Below, piece by piece: positions 55,615-64,000 of a stretch of 64,000 bases of DNA; within the stretch, counting starts at the first letter, position 1; each line of letters opens with the position of its first letter. A program made the translations under genes and the position numbers. Below the pieces are notes generated by a model that was not told where the DNA came from, searched no databases, and saw only the letters and a list, made by a program, of their open reading frames with translations. The stretch is from Parus major (lineage: Eukaryota > Chordata > Aves > Passeriformes > Paridae), in the NCBI RefSeq assembly GCF_001522545.3, contig NC_031769.1, positions 15,660,577 through 15,724,576 on the forward strand, written 5' to 3'.

Positions 55615-56129
55615 TTATAACAATACTTCCCGTGTCATAAACTGTTCTTCTGAGCAGGGCAATGATCAGAGCTGAGTGTTTTGCAGGAAGCTCCTAATCA
55701 GCATGTTAGCACAGTCTAACAGCAGGCATTTGTCCCACACTGCTCCCCTTTGCCCACTTCTCCCCCAGCTGGTTCCTGAATGCTCTGGCCATGTCACATC
55801 CTGACAGGCAGCCTTACCAGGGCTTTGCCCAGCAGTCTGTGGAAGTGCAGGATGCACAGCCTGCACGGGGGCATTCTTGTGGTTATTTACATTTTCCTAC
55901 CTTCTGTTTTCTCGGCAGGGGGCTGGCAGCAAGTTGTTCATGTCTTTGCCTCCCACTCTAGGGACAGTCATTTTTCTCCCAGGACATTGGGGCGTCTCCG
56001 GTGCATTGCTCTTCCCCAACTTCTCCACTGCTCCCCGTCAGCAAAGTGAGAAATGACAATCGGATCGGTGAGTCCCGATGCCAAGCTGCCCCTCTGCCAG
56101 GGCGCCTTTCCCCAGTGCGTGTGGCTGTG

Positions 56130-56137
56130 TGACGTCA
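56130..56137. promoter_or_regulatory. Perfect cAMP-response element TGACGTCA (first)
   Basis: An exact palindromic CREB/ATF site, about 1.7 kb upstream of the MKX ATG, at the edge of the CpG island. Confidence 0.65.
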
Positions 56138-56150
56138 CGGAGAGCGGCAG

Positions 56151-56158
56151 TGACGTCA
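56151..56158. promoter_or_regulatory. Perfect cAMP-response element TGACGTCA (second)
   Basis: A second exact site 21 bp (two helical turns) after the first, followed by a TGACG half-site at 56166-56170. The spacing would place bound factors on the same face of the DNA. Confidence 0.65.
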
Positions 56159-57330
56159 CTCACCGTGACGGGGGGTGCAGAATTGGGGTGAGCCCCAAAA
56201 AGGACCCCACGGCGGCTGAGCCCTGGGGGGCTGCGGGCGGGGGTCCCCAGATGTTTCCCCCTCCGTCGCGGCCGCTCCAGCTCCCCGCCAGCGGAGAACC
56301 GCGTGCCCTCCGCGGGGGCCTCTGCAGCGCAGGAACACGGGAGGGAACGAGGCCAGGGTGATGGTAGGGGGCGGGGGGATACAAGCGGTGGCGGTATGCA
56401 GACTCAGGTACTTTGGGGTCACGCTTGTGGGGACAAGGACGGGGACAGAGAGGTGCCATGGAGAGCGTGGAGTCGCGGCTGGTGCCCGCATGAGGGATCC
56501 GAGCCGCGCACGTCCCGCCGGGCCCGCAGGCGCAGACGGCTGCTCCCGTTCACCCGCGGCGGTCAAATAACGTCTGAATTACATCCTTGTAAATATTGAC
56601 TGTGGCCATCCTCGTTTCTGCCCGCAGAAAACCAAAACGTTAAGCCTGGCGGGGCCGAGCTTCTGCTCCGCAGGGCTGCGGTGTGCAGGGGGTGTGGGGC
56701 GGAGGGGGCCGAGGGAACTGGGGCACATCCGTGGGAGCTGCCGGGGGCGCCCGTAGATATTGCCGGCAACGGAGCATCTCTGCCGGCCGCGCCGGGGATG
56801 CTAAAGGTAGCGGGCTGTCCCCCGGCTTGGACTGCGGGGTAACTTACAACCCTTGGGCGGGGGATAGCGGGGGACACAACACACAAGAGAAGAAGGGGAA
56901 GCGTATTGAGAGATGGTTCCTGGCATGGCATCATCAAACACCTGTGTTAATGAGTGGCACGGGGCCGCGGCTGCGCCTCTCGCCCCCGACGGGGGTCTCT
57001 CCCGCGGTCAGCGTGACACCAGCCCGTGTCCTCAGCCGCCTTCTTCGGGAGGCTCCCCCATACAGACGGAGAACAGCCCAGCCGTGCACAGCCGTACCCT
57101 CAGATGCCCCTGGCCGGACTCCTACCGCCCCTCCCCGCAATGCCCCTCGACGCCGCTCTGCCCGGGGAGGGGGGGGCGTGCCCTGGCTGGGGCTGCTGGG
57201 GTCCCCTCGCCAGCGGTGACGCCCCCCAGGGATGGGGAGCGGCAGTCCCGACAGTTTGAGTGGCTGTGCGGCGGCGGTGCCTCCGGGCGCCGGCTCTGCG
57301 CATTTGGTGGTCGTTAAAAACAATTTGTTT

Positions 57331-57432
57331 CCCTCCCCGTTTGGGGAGGGGGAAGGGAAAAATCATTCCGGGGGAGGGGAGGGGAGGGAAAGGGAAGGGA
57401 AAAGGGGGGAAAAAAGGAGTGAGAGAGAGAGC
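57331..57432 (+). promoter_or_regulatory. GC hairpin and polypurine G-quadruplex tract near the MKX transcription start
   Basis: A perfect 8-bp inverted repeat (CCCTCCCC, GTTT loop, GGGGAGGG; 57331-57350) is followed by a purine-only run starting at 57370 with at least six runs of three or more G (57370-57400). The run then becomes GAGAGAGA. Such tracts are common at CpG-island promoters and can form quadruplex or triplex structures. Its position just upstream of, or within, the presumed first exon suggests a core promoter role, which is inference. Confidence 0.55.
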
Positions 57433-57523
57433 AAGCGAGACAGAAACACCAAAGCCGACAGAAAACCCGCGCTCCGAACTATTGCGACACTGAGCGAGGA
57501 GCGCGGCGAAGGCTGGCGGCGAG
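57420..57523 (+). other. MKX: Possible MKX non-coding first exon (5' UTR)
   Basis: A splice donor-like GAG|GTGCGAG at 57521-57530 pairs with an acceptor-like CGCCTCCCCGCAG ending at 57755, 65 bp before the MKX ATG. That would give a 232-bp intron within the 5' UTR. The exon's 5' end is unknown; 57420 is only where the purine tract ends. The alternative is an unspliced 5' UTR running straight into the ATG. RNA reads across 57523/57756 would decide. Confidence 0.3.
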
Positions 57524-57534
57524 GTGCGAGTGGG

Positions 57535-57620
57535 AGCGGACCGGGCCGTGGGAGCGGGCCGGGCCGAGGAAGCGGGCCGGGGTTGGGTGGGGGGGCCGTG
57601 AGAGCGGGCCGGGCCGTGGG
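57535..57620 (+). repeat. GC-rich minisatellite, unit about 18 bp
   Basis: Three to four imperfect copies of AGCGGGCCGGGCCGTGGG, with an insertion of G-rich sequence in the third copy. It lies between the possible first-exon donor and the coding exon. A GC box (GGGGCGGGC, 57622-57630) follows directly and could bind Sp1-type factors. Confidence 0.75.
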
Positions 57621-57755
57621 AGGGGCGGGCTGCCTCCCCCCCCGTGGGTGGGCAGGCGGCGCCCGGTGCCTCCGCGCTGCCGCCCCGCCGGTCGCGCCGG
57701 GCGGGTCTCGGCGGTTCGGCGCGGCTGCCCGGTGACCGCTGCCGCCTCCCCGCAG

Positions 57756-57820
57756 CGCACAGCGAGTCCCCGCACCTCGGAGCCGGCGGCCAGCACGACG
57801 GCGGCCCCCAGACCCCCACC
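57756..57820 (+). other. MKX: MKX 5' UTR adjacent to start codon
   Basis: A GC-rich leader, 65 bp from the proposed acceptor to the ATG. The start context CCCCCACCATGA has the favourable ACC before ATG (A at -3), though +4 is A rather than G. Confidence 0.55.
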
Positions 57821-58002
57821 ATGAACACGATCGTCTTCAGCAAGCTCAGCGGCCAGGTGCTTTTCGAGGAGGACGCCAAGGAGCGGGAGCGGAGCGGCCG
57901 GTCCTACGTGGGGGTGGTGGAAGGCCCACACCACGCCGAGGTGCTGCTCCCCGACAGCCCGTCCATCAAGGAGAGCCTCAGCCTGCGGAACCGGCGGACG
58001 GG
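57821..58002 (+). CDS. MKX: MKX (Mohawk homeobox) first coding exon
   Basis: ATG at 57821, 60 codons plus two bases of the next, then donor GTATGC at 58003. The peptide begins MNTIVFSKLSGQVLFEEDA, passes through ERERSGRSYVGVVEG, and ends SLSLRNRRT with a split glycine. Mammalian MKX begins in the same way (MNTIVF.KLSG.VLFE), which identifies the gene and fixes the start. This N-terminal part precedes the homeodomain and has no catalytic or binding motif I can name. MKX is a nuclear transcription factor of the TALE class, related to the Iroquois family, that promotes tendon differentiation and represses muscle genes. The longer open frame starting upstream at 57644 is not used: its extra residues are GC-driven translation of the leader. 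Confidence 0.95.
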
Positions 58003-59044
58003 GTATGCCGTGCGCTCGTCTCCGCGCCGCGCACCGGCTTCGGGGGCGGCCCTGCCCGCGCTGCCGGCGCTCCCGGCCGCCGCGTCACCGATTTGGGGTT
58101 GCGAGATGGGTTTCTAGCTGGGTCTTTGCCCGCGACCCCGGGTTCGTATTCTCTGGGATTTTCATTCCACAGCTACGGTGGGAAATTCCGACAGTAGGTG
58201 ATGCAGGGGCGTCCGATTGGGGTGGAAGGTACCAGACAGAGAGCTCCTGTCCTGCTGTGCTTGACCTCCCATTCTGCCTCCGAACAAAAACAAACCGAGA
58301 ACACCGGGGCTGCACCGGCTTGTTCGGGCGCTTCATGCAATTAAAGTCTCCAAAACAGAGGCGCCAGGCGGGACGTGTGAGACCGGGGACACGGGGTGGT
58401 GGCGCGGCCGATTGCCGGCGGCAGCAGCGGGGCTGCGGCGGGCGGGCACTGCGCGGCCCCGGCACTTGTTCCGCTGTCCCCGCGGGTCCGCAGCGCACCG
58501 AGCGAGCGGGCGGGAAGGAGCTGCTATGTCAGTGCGGGATGGGATTTAGAACGGACTAGCGTGATGCCAGTCACGGGCTGGATAACGTGATGTTAGGATC
58601 GGGTTTGCTAAAACGGCAGCTGAGGCTAAGCCGCCCAAAGCAGTTTTTTTTTTTCTAGTGGGGGGAATCTTTTTCGATTTGTTGTTTTTTGGAGGTTAGG
58701 TTTGCTTTTTTATGCTGGAACAGGTGAAATATATGGTGATGAGAGGACGTGCGAGCTCTGGCGCGTTGACAGCCGTAGCTCGAAGGGTTGAACTGGCGGG
58801 CGCTGACCAGACATTTCGGGTCAGTGTTGCAAAGTAAGGATCGAGGAGCACACTCGGGCAGCTGCGAAGCCGCGAGGTCCCGGGGAGCTGCTTGTACTGA
58901 CGAATTTCCACCTTAGCGATTGCATCAGCTGGCAGTTTTAGCGGCGGTGCTGGCCGGGAGGACGCAGGTGTGTGTCACCGGGCTGTTGTTGCAGCCGGCC
59001 GCGGCGGAGCGCGGCAGCCCCGGGGAGCGCCGGCCCGGCCCCGT

Positions 59045-59060
59045 GGCGCCCCCTGCCGCC
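59045..59060 (-). promoter_or_regulatory. CTCF-like site
   Basis: On the minus strand it reads GGCGGCAGGGGGCGCC. This agrees with the core of the known CTCF motif (…CCASYAGRKGGC…) at about 10 of 12 positions, including the invariant AGGGGGC run. GC-rich background raises the chance of a false match. Confidence 0.4.
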
Positions 59061-59152
59061 GCCGCCGGCCCCAGCCCGCCTCTGGGCTTTCTCTAGGATT
59101 CCGCCGGGTTTCTTCACTTTTATTGTAGACCTTTTTTTACAAAGGGACACCA

Positions 59153-59194
59153 TTTTTTCTTTTTTTTTTTTCTTTTTTCTTTTTTTTTTTTTTT
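59153..59194 (+). repeat. T-rich tract (oligo-dT with single C interruptions)
   Basis: About 42 bp of T broken by three C. It is an abrupt AT island in CpG-rich surroundings, ended by CGCGG. It may be a decayed poly-A tail of a minus-strand retroelement or a nucleosome-excluding tract; I see no element body on either side. Confidence 0.8.
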
Positions 59195-59892
59195 CGCGGA
59201 ACCCGGGTTTCGTTCCCCCGGCATACGCTGTTTCCCTCGGCAAGCGCGGGGCTTTTCCGGCGGCTTTGGGAGAGGCACGCCGGCTCCGAGGGGCGGAATG
59301 ATCCAGGAGCTGCTCGGTGCCGCGGGTATCTCTTGAGTATCAGCGGGAAATAAACCCGGGCAGGGGAATCAGGCTGGGCTGGCCCCGGGGCAGGGCGCAC
59401 CGCAGCTGCGGGATGCGCGGCCGGCCGTGCGAGATGCGGCCTGGCCGCCCTGGAAAGCCCCTCTGTGAACAGACCGGCCACACGCCTGTCAGGTGCCGAG
59501 CACCGAAAACATCGACACTCGCACCGTCGGAGCCCCGGCCCCGCTGAAATCCCCGCGGGGCCGCCGCCCGGCTCCGCAGCATGATCGCGGCCATTCACCG
59601 GCTCTGAGTCCGCTCGCCCAGGCCCTGCACGGGCAGTTCGGGGAGCTGGCGGCATCACCTTCGTCCAGGCCGAGGGCTGCGGCTGTGGAACGTCCCCGAG
59701 CACCCCGCGAGGACGGAGCTCGGCTCCTCCGGGCAGGGCGCACCCCGGGGCGGGCACCCCCCGAGCTGGGTCCCCCCTCGGACGGGGCGCATCTACCGCA
59801 CCCCTCAGGGGAGCCCGGGGGCAGCGGGCAGGGCACGGGGAGCGGGCAGGTGTCCCACAGCTGCGGGTCTCAGCGCCCCTTCTCCGCGGCAG

Positions 59893-60052
59893 GGCGCGGC
59901 AGAGCGGCGGGAAGGTGCGGCACAAGCGGCAGGCGCTGCAGGACATGGCGCGGCCGCTCAAGCAGTGGCTCTACAAGCACCGCGACAACCCATACCCCAC
60001 CAAGACGGAGAAGATTCTGCTGGCCCTCGGCTCCCAGATGACCCTGGTGCAG
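59893..60052 (+). CDS. MKX: MKX second coding exon: TALE homeodomain helices 1 and 2
   Basis: Acceptor AG at 59891-59892, donor GTAAGG at 60053; 160 bp giving residues 61-114 of the spliced protein. After ARQSGGKVRHKRQALQDMAR comes PLKQWLYKHRDNPYPTKTEK and then ILLALGSQMTLVQ. This is the first two helices of a TALE homeodomain. The three-residue loop extension between them is marked by the NPYP segment (residues 93-96), which is diagnostic of the class. In known MKX the next residues are the recognition helix with WF.N, so the exon ends exactly before the DNA-contacting helix 3. That exon is not in the remaining 3.9 kb. The frame is intact and conservation is very high. Confidence 0.96.
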
Positions 60053-60539
60053 GTAAGGAAGGGAGCCCCTTACCCCCACCTCCAAAAACAGCTCTTAGGC
60101 GTTTCGTGGACGGGAGGGATGGGGACAGCATCTCCAAACTCCTCTGTGACCTGAGCTAAGGACAGTGCTGGGTACCGGGGAGCATCTGTGCGCAGCCAGC
60201 AAGGCCAGGGGTCCTGTGCACATCCTTCTTCCACTCTCCCCTGGGCTCCCCCACCCCAGCAGGACTCTCTCAAACAAGAATTACCACATCTGAGCTATCA
60301 TGACTGGAGAAGTGCTTAAAGACAACCACCAAAAAGTGTGTGCTTGCCCTTCTAGGAAGAGATGCTTTCATCCTTTCTTCTCATTCATAAATACAATGAA
60401 AATATTTTTGCTTAGTCTTTAAAAATTCTCAAGTAAAAAATATCAGCCATGGGAGATTTCAGCACAGAATAGGAATTGCTGAGGAAATTGCAGGGACCTA
60501 CTCTTCCCTTTTGAAAAGGGGATAGGATCTATTGTTCTG

Positions 60540-61010
60540 ATAATAATTGTCATCACCTGTTGCTCAGACATCAGCGTTACCATACACACAGTGTACAATG
60601 GCTCAGCACACCCAGTCTTGCAGGAATTATCATTGAAATAGAATTAGATACGGGGAGTAATTGTTTTGCTCTCAGGTAATTCTCCCCTGAAGTGACTGGC
60701 AGTTGTCTTGCCAAAAGAGGCATAAATTTTGCTGCAAATGTTTATAAATCTCACTTCTTTGTTCTCTTTGCCATCTGGCGCTCTACTGAAATCTGTGGTT
60801 AAATGCTATCAGTTGCCGAGTGATGCTATCTCAGGTCTGGATGCTGCAAAGATTTATGCATTGTGAATAATCTAATTTCCTTACTGCAAGCTACTGCTAG
60901 GTGTGTAAAATGAAACCCATGTGTTTGCAGGATTGGGTCCTCATCACTCTGCCCAAATGTGTCACTTTGCAAAGGACACAAAGAGATCAAAGTAACCTAA
61001 AGTATTAGAA
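60540..61010. promoter_or_regulatory. Candidate MKX intronic enhancer
   Basis: Non-repetitive sequence with several factor-binding words close together: an E-box CACCTG (60554-60559), a forkhead- or homeobox-like TGTTTATAAATC (60739-60750) and a RUNX-type TGTGGTT (60794-60800). First-intron enhancers are common in developmental genes. No conservation data are available, so this is suggestion only. Confidence 0.3.
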
Positions 61011-62797
61011 AAAGACAGGTAGTAATTCAGCTTTATTATTTTGAGTGCCCCTTCAAAAAAACCTGTGCTATGAACTTCAATTCTAGTAATGGCAAAATGG
61101 GAAATCTTTACACTTCAGTACCTCACGATGAAATTATTGCCCTAGTAAAAACACTGTAGCTTTGACAAAAATAATATTAATGTCTCAGAAAATGCCAGTT
61201 ATAACTGGAAGATATAGTTGAAACAACTTCTCTTGCTTTTAAAAAATATACATGAAAGGCTTAAACTATGATTACATAAACATTATCCCTTCAGTGGCAC
61301 AATTCAATACGAGTATTTTACTGGAGTATGGCTCTTAGAATATCCCAGTATTTTTACATGAGATTTAAAACATATATTCACAATATGTGTTGGGACACTT
61401 TCACATTCATGATGTCTTGAGGTGTTATTCTGTTCTTTTAAAAATGCCTCACAATGAACAGAGAAGGAAAAAAAACTGGTGGGTTTTTGCAGGATTTCTC
61501 TTGTGGCAGCTTTGATAAATCCTGATGGGGATAGGATGTGTTAACTTTTATAAAAGCATCAAGTGAGCCATGGCCAATTCTCCACTGAGTTTTATGATCT
61601 CCATAAGGTGTAGAATAAAATTAAAAAGAATTGGGGAGGCCTGCATTTAGGTCTGTTAGACCTCTGTCACTCTAGTGAATTTTCACTGAAGCTGAATTTG
61701 ACCAGCTTTGTTTCTATGAACTGTAATATTTGAAAGAACTGTGCAAACAGGCACATCTATCTTCATTCACAGGAGCACAACATCAAAGAGAAATCCCAGG
61801 TGTTTTTTCCATCGTTTTTGTGCAATCCTCTTTTAATCCAGGAATCCAATATCATCTGTATGAGATGTAAATACACATGTCTGGCACCAGCAGTAATTTC
61901 TGAGCCACAAAGAGCAAAACAACACAAACCCTACACCTACGTTTTGGATGCTCAAAAAGAACAGGATTGTAATTCAGTTCAAAATTTTTGTTCTCTAGGA
62001 ATGAGAGAGAGCATGCCAGGGTGTGATCTCAGTCACCCTGGGTACATCTGAAATAGCTTTCCTGAAGGCCGCGCTCTTTCAGACGAGTGGTATAGCCAAG
62101 AGCAGCTTTGGGACTGGGCTGGTGTCTGTTGGAAAGCTTTGCTTCTGTCCCAGGAGGGGCACTTTGCAAAAGCATCAACCAGGGTCGCCTATAAATTGTT
62201 TTTCTAGTCTAGTAATATTGTTGGACATCATTGGAGAACCAGGAATCGGTGTATGATGTTTCCTCTGGGTTAAACACCTTCACGTTTGCTAACCTGTCTC
62301 ATATTTCCTACACTTTTTGCATTTCTCAGAGTTGTCCCGTGGTGTTTGCTCCCACAGCTTTCCACTCCTGTGGAGGCTGTTGTCTGCTGACAGCTGCTCC
62401 CCCTTCCCAGTGTCCCTCATGTGCCGACACCTTTCGTCACATAGGAAAGGCAAAAGATACTGTTGAATATCTCTCTGAGTTTCTGAGTTTCTGACAAAAT
62501 GCCATTTAGGGAATGAATGGCAGGGGATTTTTTTTTGTTTTTCACTTGACTGACAACCTTGGAAAAGGTCTTTGGCTGCTTGGAAGATGTTGGTGGTCAC
62601 CGTAACATTGATAATATGGATGTAACTCTCCTGCCCGTGCTTTTCTTTCATCTAATGAACCTTATTCCAGTATGTACCATCTATTCAAAGGAGATTTTTT
62701 TCAGGACCGTGGCACAGATAAAACCAATTCTTCTGTGGGACAAAGAGGTGAACATCCACCCCTGTTTTTTACTTTTATTATTAGGACAAATTAATGA

Positions 62798-62837
62798 CAT
62801 GCAGATACTAATAACTTTTGTTATTAGTATCTGCATG
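62798..62837. repeat. Perfect 18-bp inverted repeat with 4-nt loop
   Basis: CATGCAGATACTAATAAC (62798-62815), TTTT loop, then its exact complement (62820-62837). Transcribed in the MKX pre-mRNA it would form a stable hairpin of 18 uninterrupted pairs. It is shorter than a typical microRNA precursor. No transposon termini are seen next to it. Confidence 0.9.
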
Positions 62838-64000
62838 CCAAATCTACCACAACTTTATTTTCATTAGTTTTGCTATCACCCAGTGGGCTGATTTTAAAGT
62901 AATTTGTTCTACTTTAGTAATACTTTGGCCTACTCCACTCTTCTTGGGTGCAGTGGGACAGCAAGGAGACTGTTCCAGATGCATTGTCCGACTGCAGTGC
63001 TGAAGAAAAGTCAGACTCTTTCAAGGAGGCAGGATTTTGCAGGAATCATAAATCATCTTGTTTCTTAAGAAGTAGTAGCAAAACCTGGGGCAAATTCTGG
63101 GCTGACTTACTCATGTGCAGGCCAACAAGGTCTTTGGGAGTCTTCAAGGCAAATGTTATTGCAGATTTCAGTCCAACAGTCCAAAATTTTCTACTTCCAC
63201 AACTGCCAAAGCAGGAAACCAAAAAAGCAATATAGTTTGAAAAGGCATTTTATATTTTACTCCAATTAGATTCCAATTCAGAATCCAATAACTTGTCCTA
63301 TAATATGCTACATTTTCATTTGTATTATTACCACAGTGCTTGATTTATTTTATTTTAAATTTTGGTTTAGATGTTCTTGTGAAATAAAAAAGAAAAATGG
63401 TTGTATATTCCTTCCAGAAAGAAATATGAATGTGTGTATTGTTGGAAAGAAGGTTTTTTCAGTACAAGGATTTGTATATCAGTCATGTGCTGCTATGGAT
63501 TTAATAGTATTCAGATTTATCAAGGCATATCTGGATTACTGGAGGAGGAGAATCGCTTGATGTCTGCTCCCTTTCTGAAAGTTTGGCCACTCTTAAGCAC
63601 TGAAGCAGAACAAATTACAATAAAATTGAAGATGTGTCTTCAGAAGTAAAGCCAGAGGGTCAGTATTTCATGATGCTGATATAAGTACCTGATGCTCTTA
63701 GAGAACAGAACTGCTGTAAAAAAATGAATGCTGGAAAGCACATCTATTATCGTTCCCCTTGGGTTTTGTCTTTTTACTTCTCAAAGAACTACAGGATTGT
63801 TACTTTATAAGAATAGTGAATTTCATCATGTGTTTTTTCAAGATACTTACTTCTTGGGAGGTTTATGTGACAAAGATTTTCCCACTGGCTTTTATCTAAA
63901 TAATTATTTTTTTTAATTATTATTGTTTTTGGAGATCACAGTAGCACAGCTTGGGACCATGGCAAAGGTTGAATATTTTGGCAGCTTTGGTTGTTTCTTT

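Larger units (their letters stand above)
37845..56050. other. ARMC4-MKX intergenic region, about 18 kb
   Basis: I could support no gene here. Composition shifts from AT-rich (to about 39,600) to a mix with GC-richer blocks (39,670-39,930; 44,600-45,600; 47,300-48,100; 50,600-50,870; 51,500-52,000; 52,500-53,900; 54,100-55,900). Open frames in these blocks overlap on both strands and show no recognised family. Contents: an ATT microsatellite near 38265, an A32 run at 42409-42440, a 75-bp tandem duplication at 43827-43958, and an AAAAAG repeat at 48375-48399. Unclassified transposon relics or lncRNA exons may be present. Confidence 0.6.
58003..59892 (+). other. MKX: MKX intron between coding exons, 1.9 kb
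   Basis: Donor GTATGC at 58003, acceptor CTCCGCGGCAG ending at 59892. It is GC-rich and CpG-dense throughout, except for a T-rich patch (59153-59194). It contains a CTCF-like site at 59045-59060. An intron inside a CpG island often carries regulatory sequence. Joining across it keeps the frame: GG + G gives glycine, then ARQSGGKVRHKRQ. Confidence 0.9.
56050..60060. promoter_or_regulatory. CpG island over the MKX promoter and first exons
   Basis: About 4 kb of GC-rich, CpG-dense sequence that spans the MKX upstream region, 5' UTR, both coding exons and the intron between them, then drops sharply to AT-rich sequence just past 60060. This is typical of developmental transcription factor genes in vertebrates. 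No TATA box was seen near the presumed start, consistent with a CpG-island promoter. Large open frames on both strands here (for example 57100-57879 and 59137-59961, minus) come from the GC bias. Confidence 0.85.
60053..64000 (+). other. MKX: MKX intron, 5' part (continues past window)
   Basis: GTAAGG donor at 60053. The sequence turns AT-rich within about 200 bp. I searched the + frames for the homeodomain helix 3 (WFxNxRRR type) and did not find it, so the intron exceeds 3.9 kb. It holds a possible regulatory block (60540-61010) and a perfect hairpin (62798-62837). Open frames such as 62289-62651 (minus) and 62559-62867 have no recognised family. Confidence 0.85.

Noticed and set aside
56683..57219. 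A 178-residue + frame
   Set aside because: GC-driven frame with no recognised family and many overlapping frames on both strands.
57232..57735. A 167-residue + frame upstream of MKX
   Set aside because: Translation of the purine tract and minisatellite (G/R/E-rich). Not an N-terminal extension of MKX, whose start is fixed by similarity at 57821.
57100..57879. A 259-residue open frame on the minus strand across the MKX start
   Set aside because: Low-complexity A/P/R/S composition in the GC-rich promoter; no domain recognised; overlaps the real first coding exon.
59137..59961. A 274-residue open frame on the minus strand, antisense to MKX exon 2
   Set aside because: It lies in CpG-island sequence, is rich in A, R, P and G, starts inside the antisense of a conserved exon and ends in translated poly-T sequence. 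GC bias explains its length.

Overview
The window is vertebrate nuclear DNA, most likely from a bird. It holds single-copy genes split by introns with GT-AG boundaries, a large CpG island, and AT-rich introns with few repeats. The only transposon family I recognise is CR1 LINE sequence, typical of birds and other sauropsids. There is no operon structure, and no phage, CRISPR or bacterial content.

Positions 1-37,830 are the 3' part of ARMC4 (now ODAD2), + strand. Four coding exons (3746-3860, 14873-15061, 15649-15870, 37375-37488) encode the last 212 residues, all armadillo repeat. The introns between them are about 11.0 kb, 0.6 kb and 21.5 kb. The last intron carries an ancient antisense CR1 copy (about 20,545-21,215), a sense CR1 3' end (about 33,170-33,825) and stretches that look like non-coding regulatory sequence. 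A short 3' UTR with two AATAAA hexamers ends the gene near 37,830.

Positions about 37,840-56,050 are intergenic, with no gene I can support. They contain simple repeats, a 75-bp tandem duplication, an A32 run and several GC-richer unclassified blocks.

Positions about 56,050-64,000 are the 5' part of MKX (Mohawk, a TALE homeobox gene), + strand, starting in a CpG island of about 4 kb. Two coding exons (57821-58002 and 59893-60052) encode the first 114 residues, up to homeodomain helix 2. The exon for recognition helix 3 lies beyond the window. Upstream are two perfect cAMP-response elements 21 bp apart, a polypurine G-quadruplex tract and a possible non-coding first exon.

The tail-to-head order ARMC4 then MKX matches the known vertebrate arrangement. 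The two genes do not share a pathway (outer dynein arm docking in cilia; tendon and muscle transcription control). Their linkage may be kept by MKX regulatory DNA lying in ARMC4 introns, which is inference. I found no undescribed biological system. The best leads are regulatory or structural: the CRE pair, a perfect 18-bp hairpin in an MKX intron, and the candidate conserved elements.
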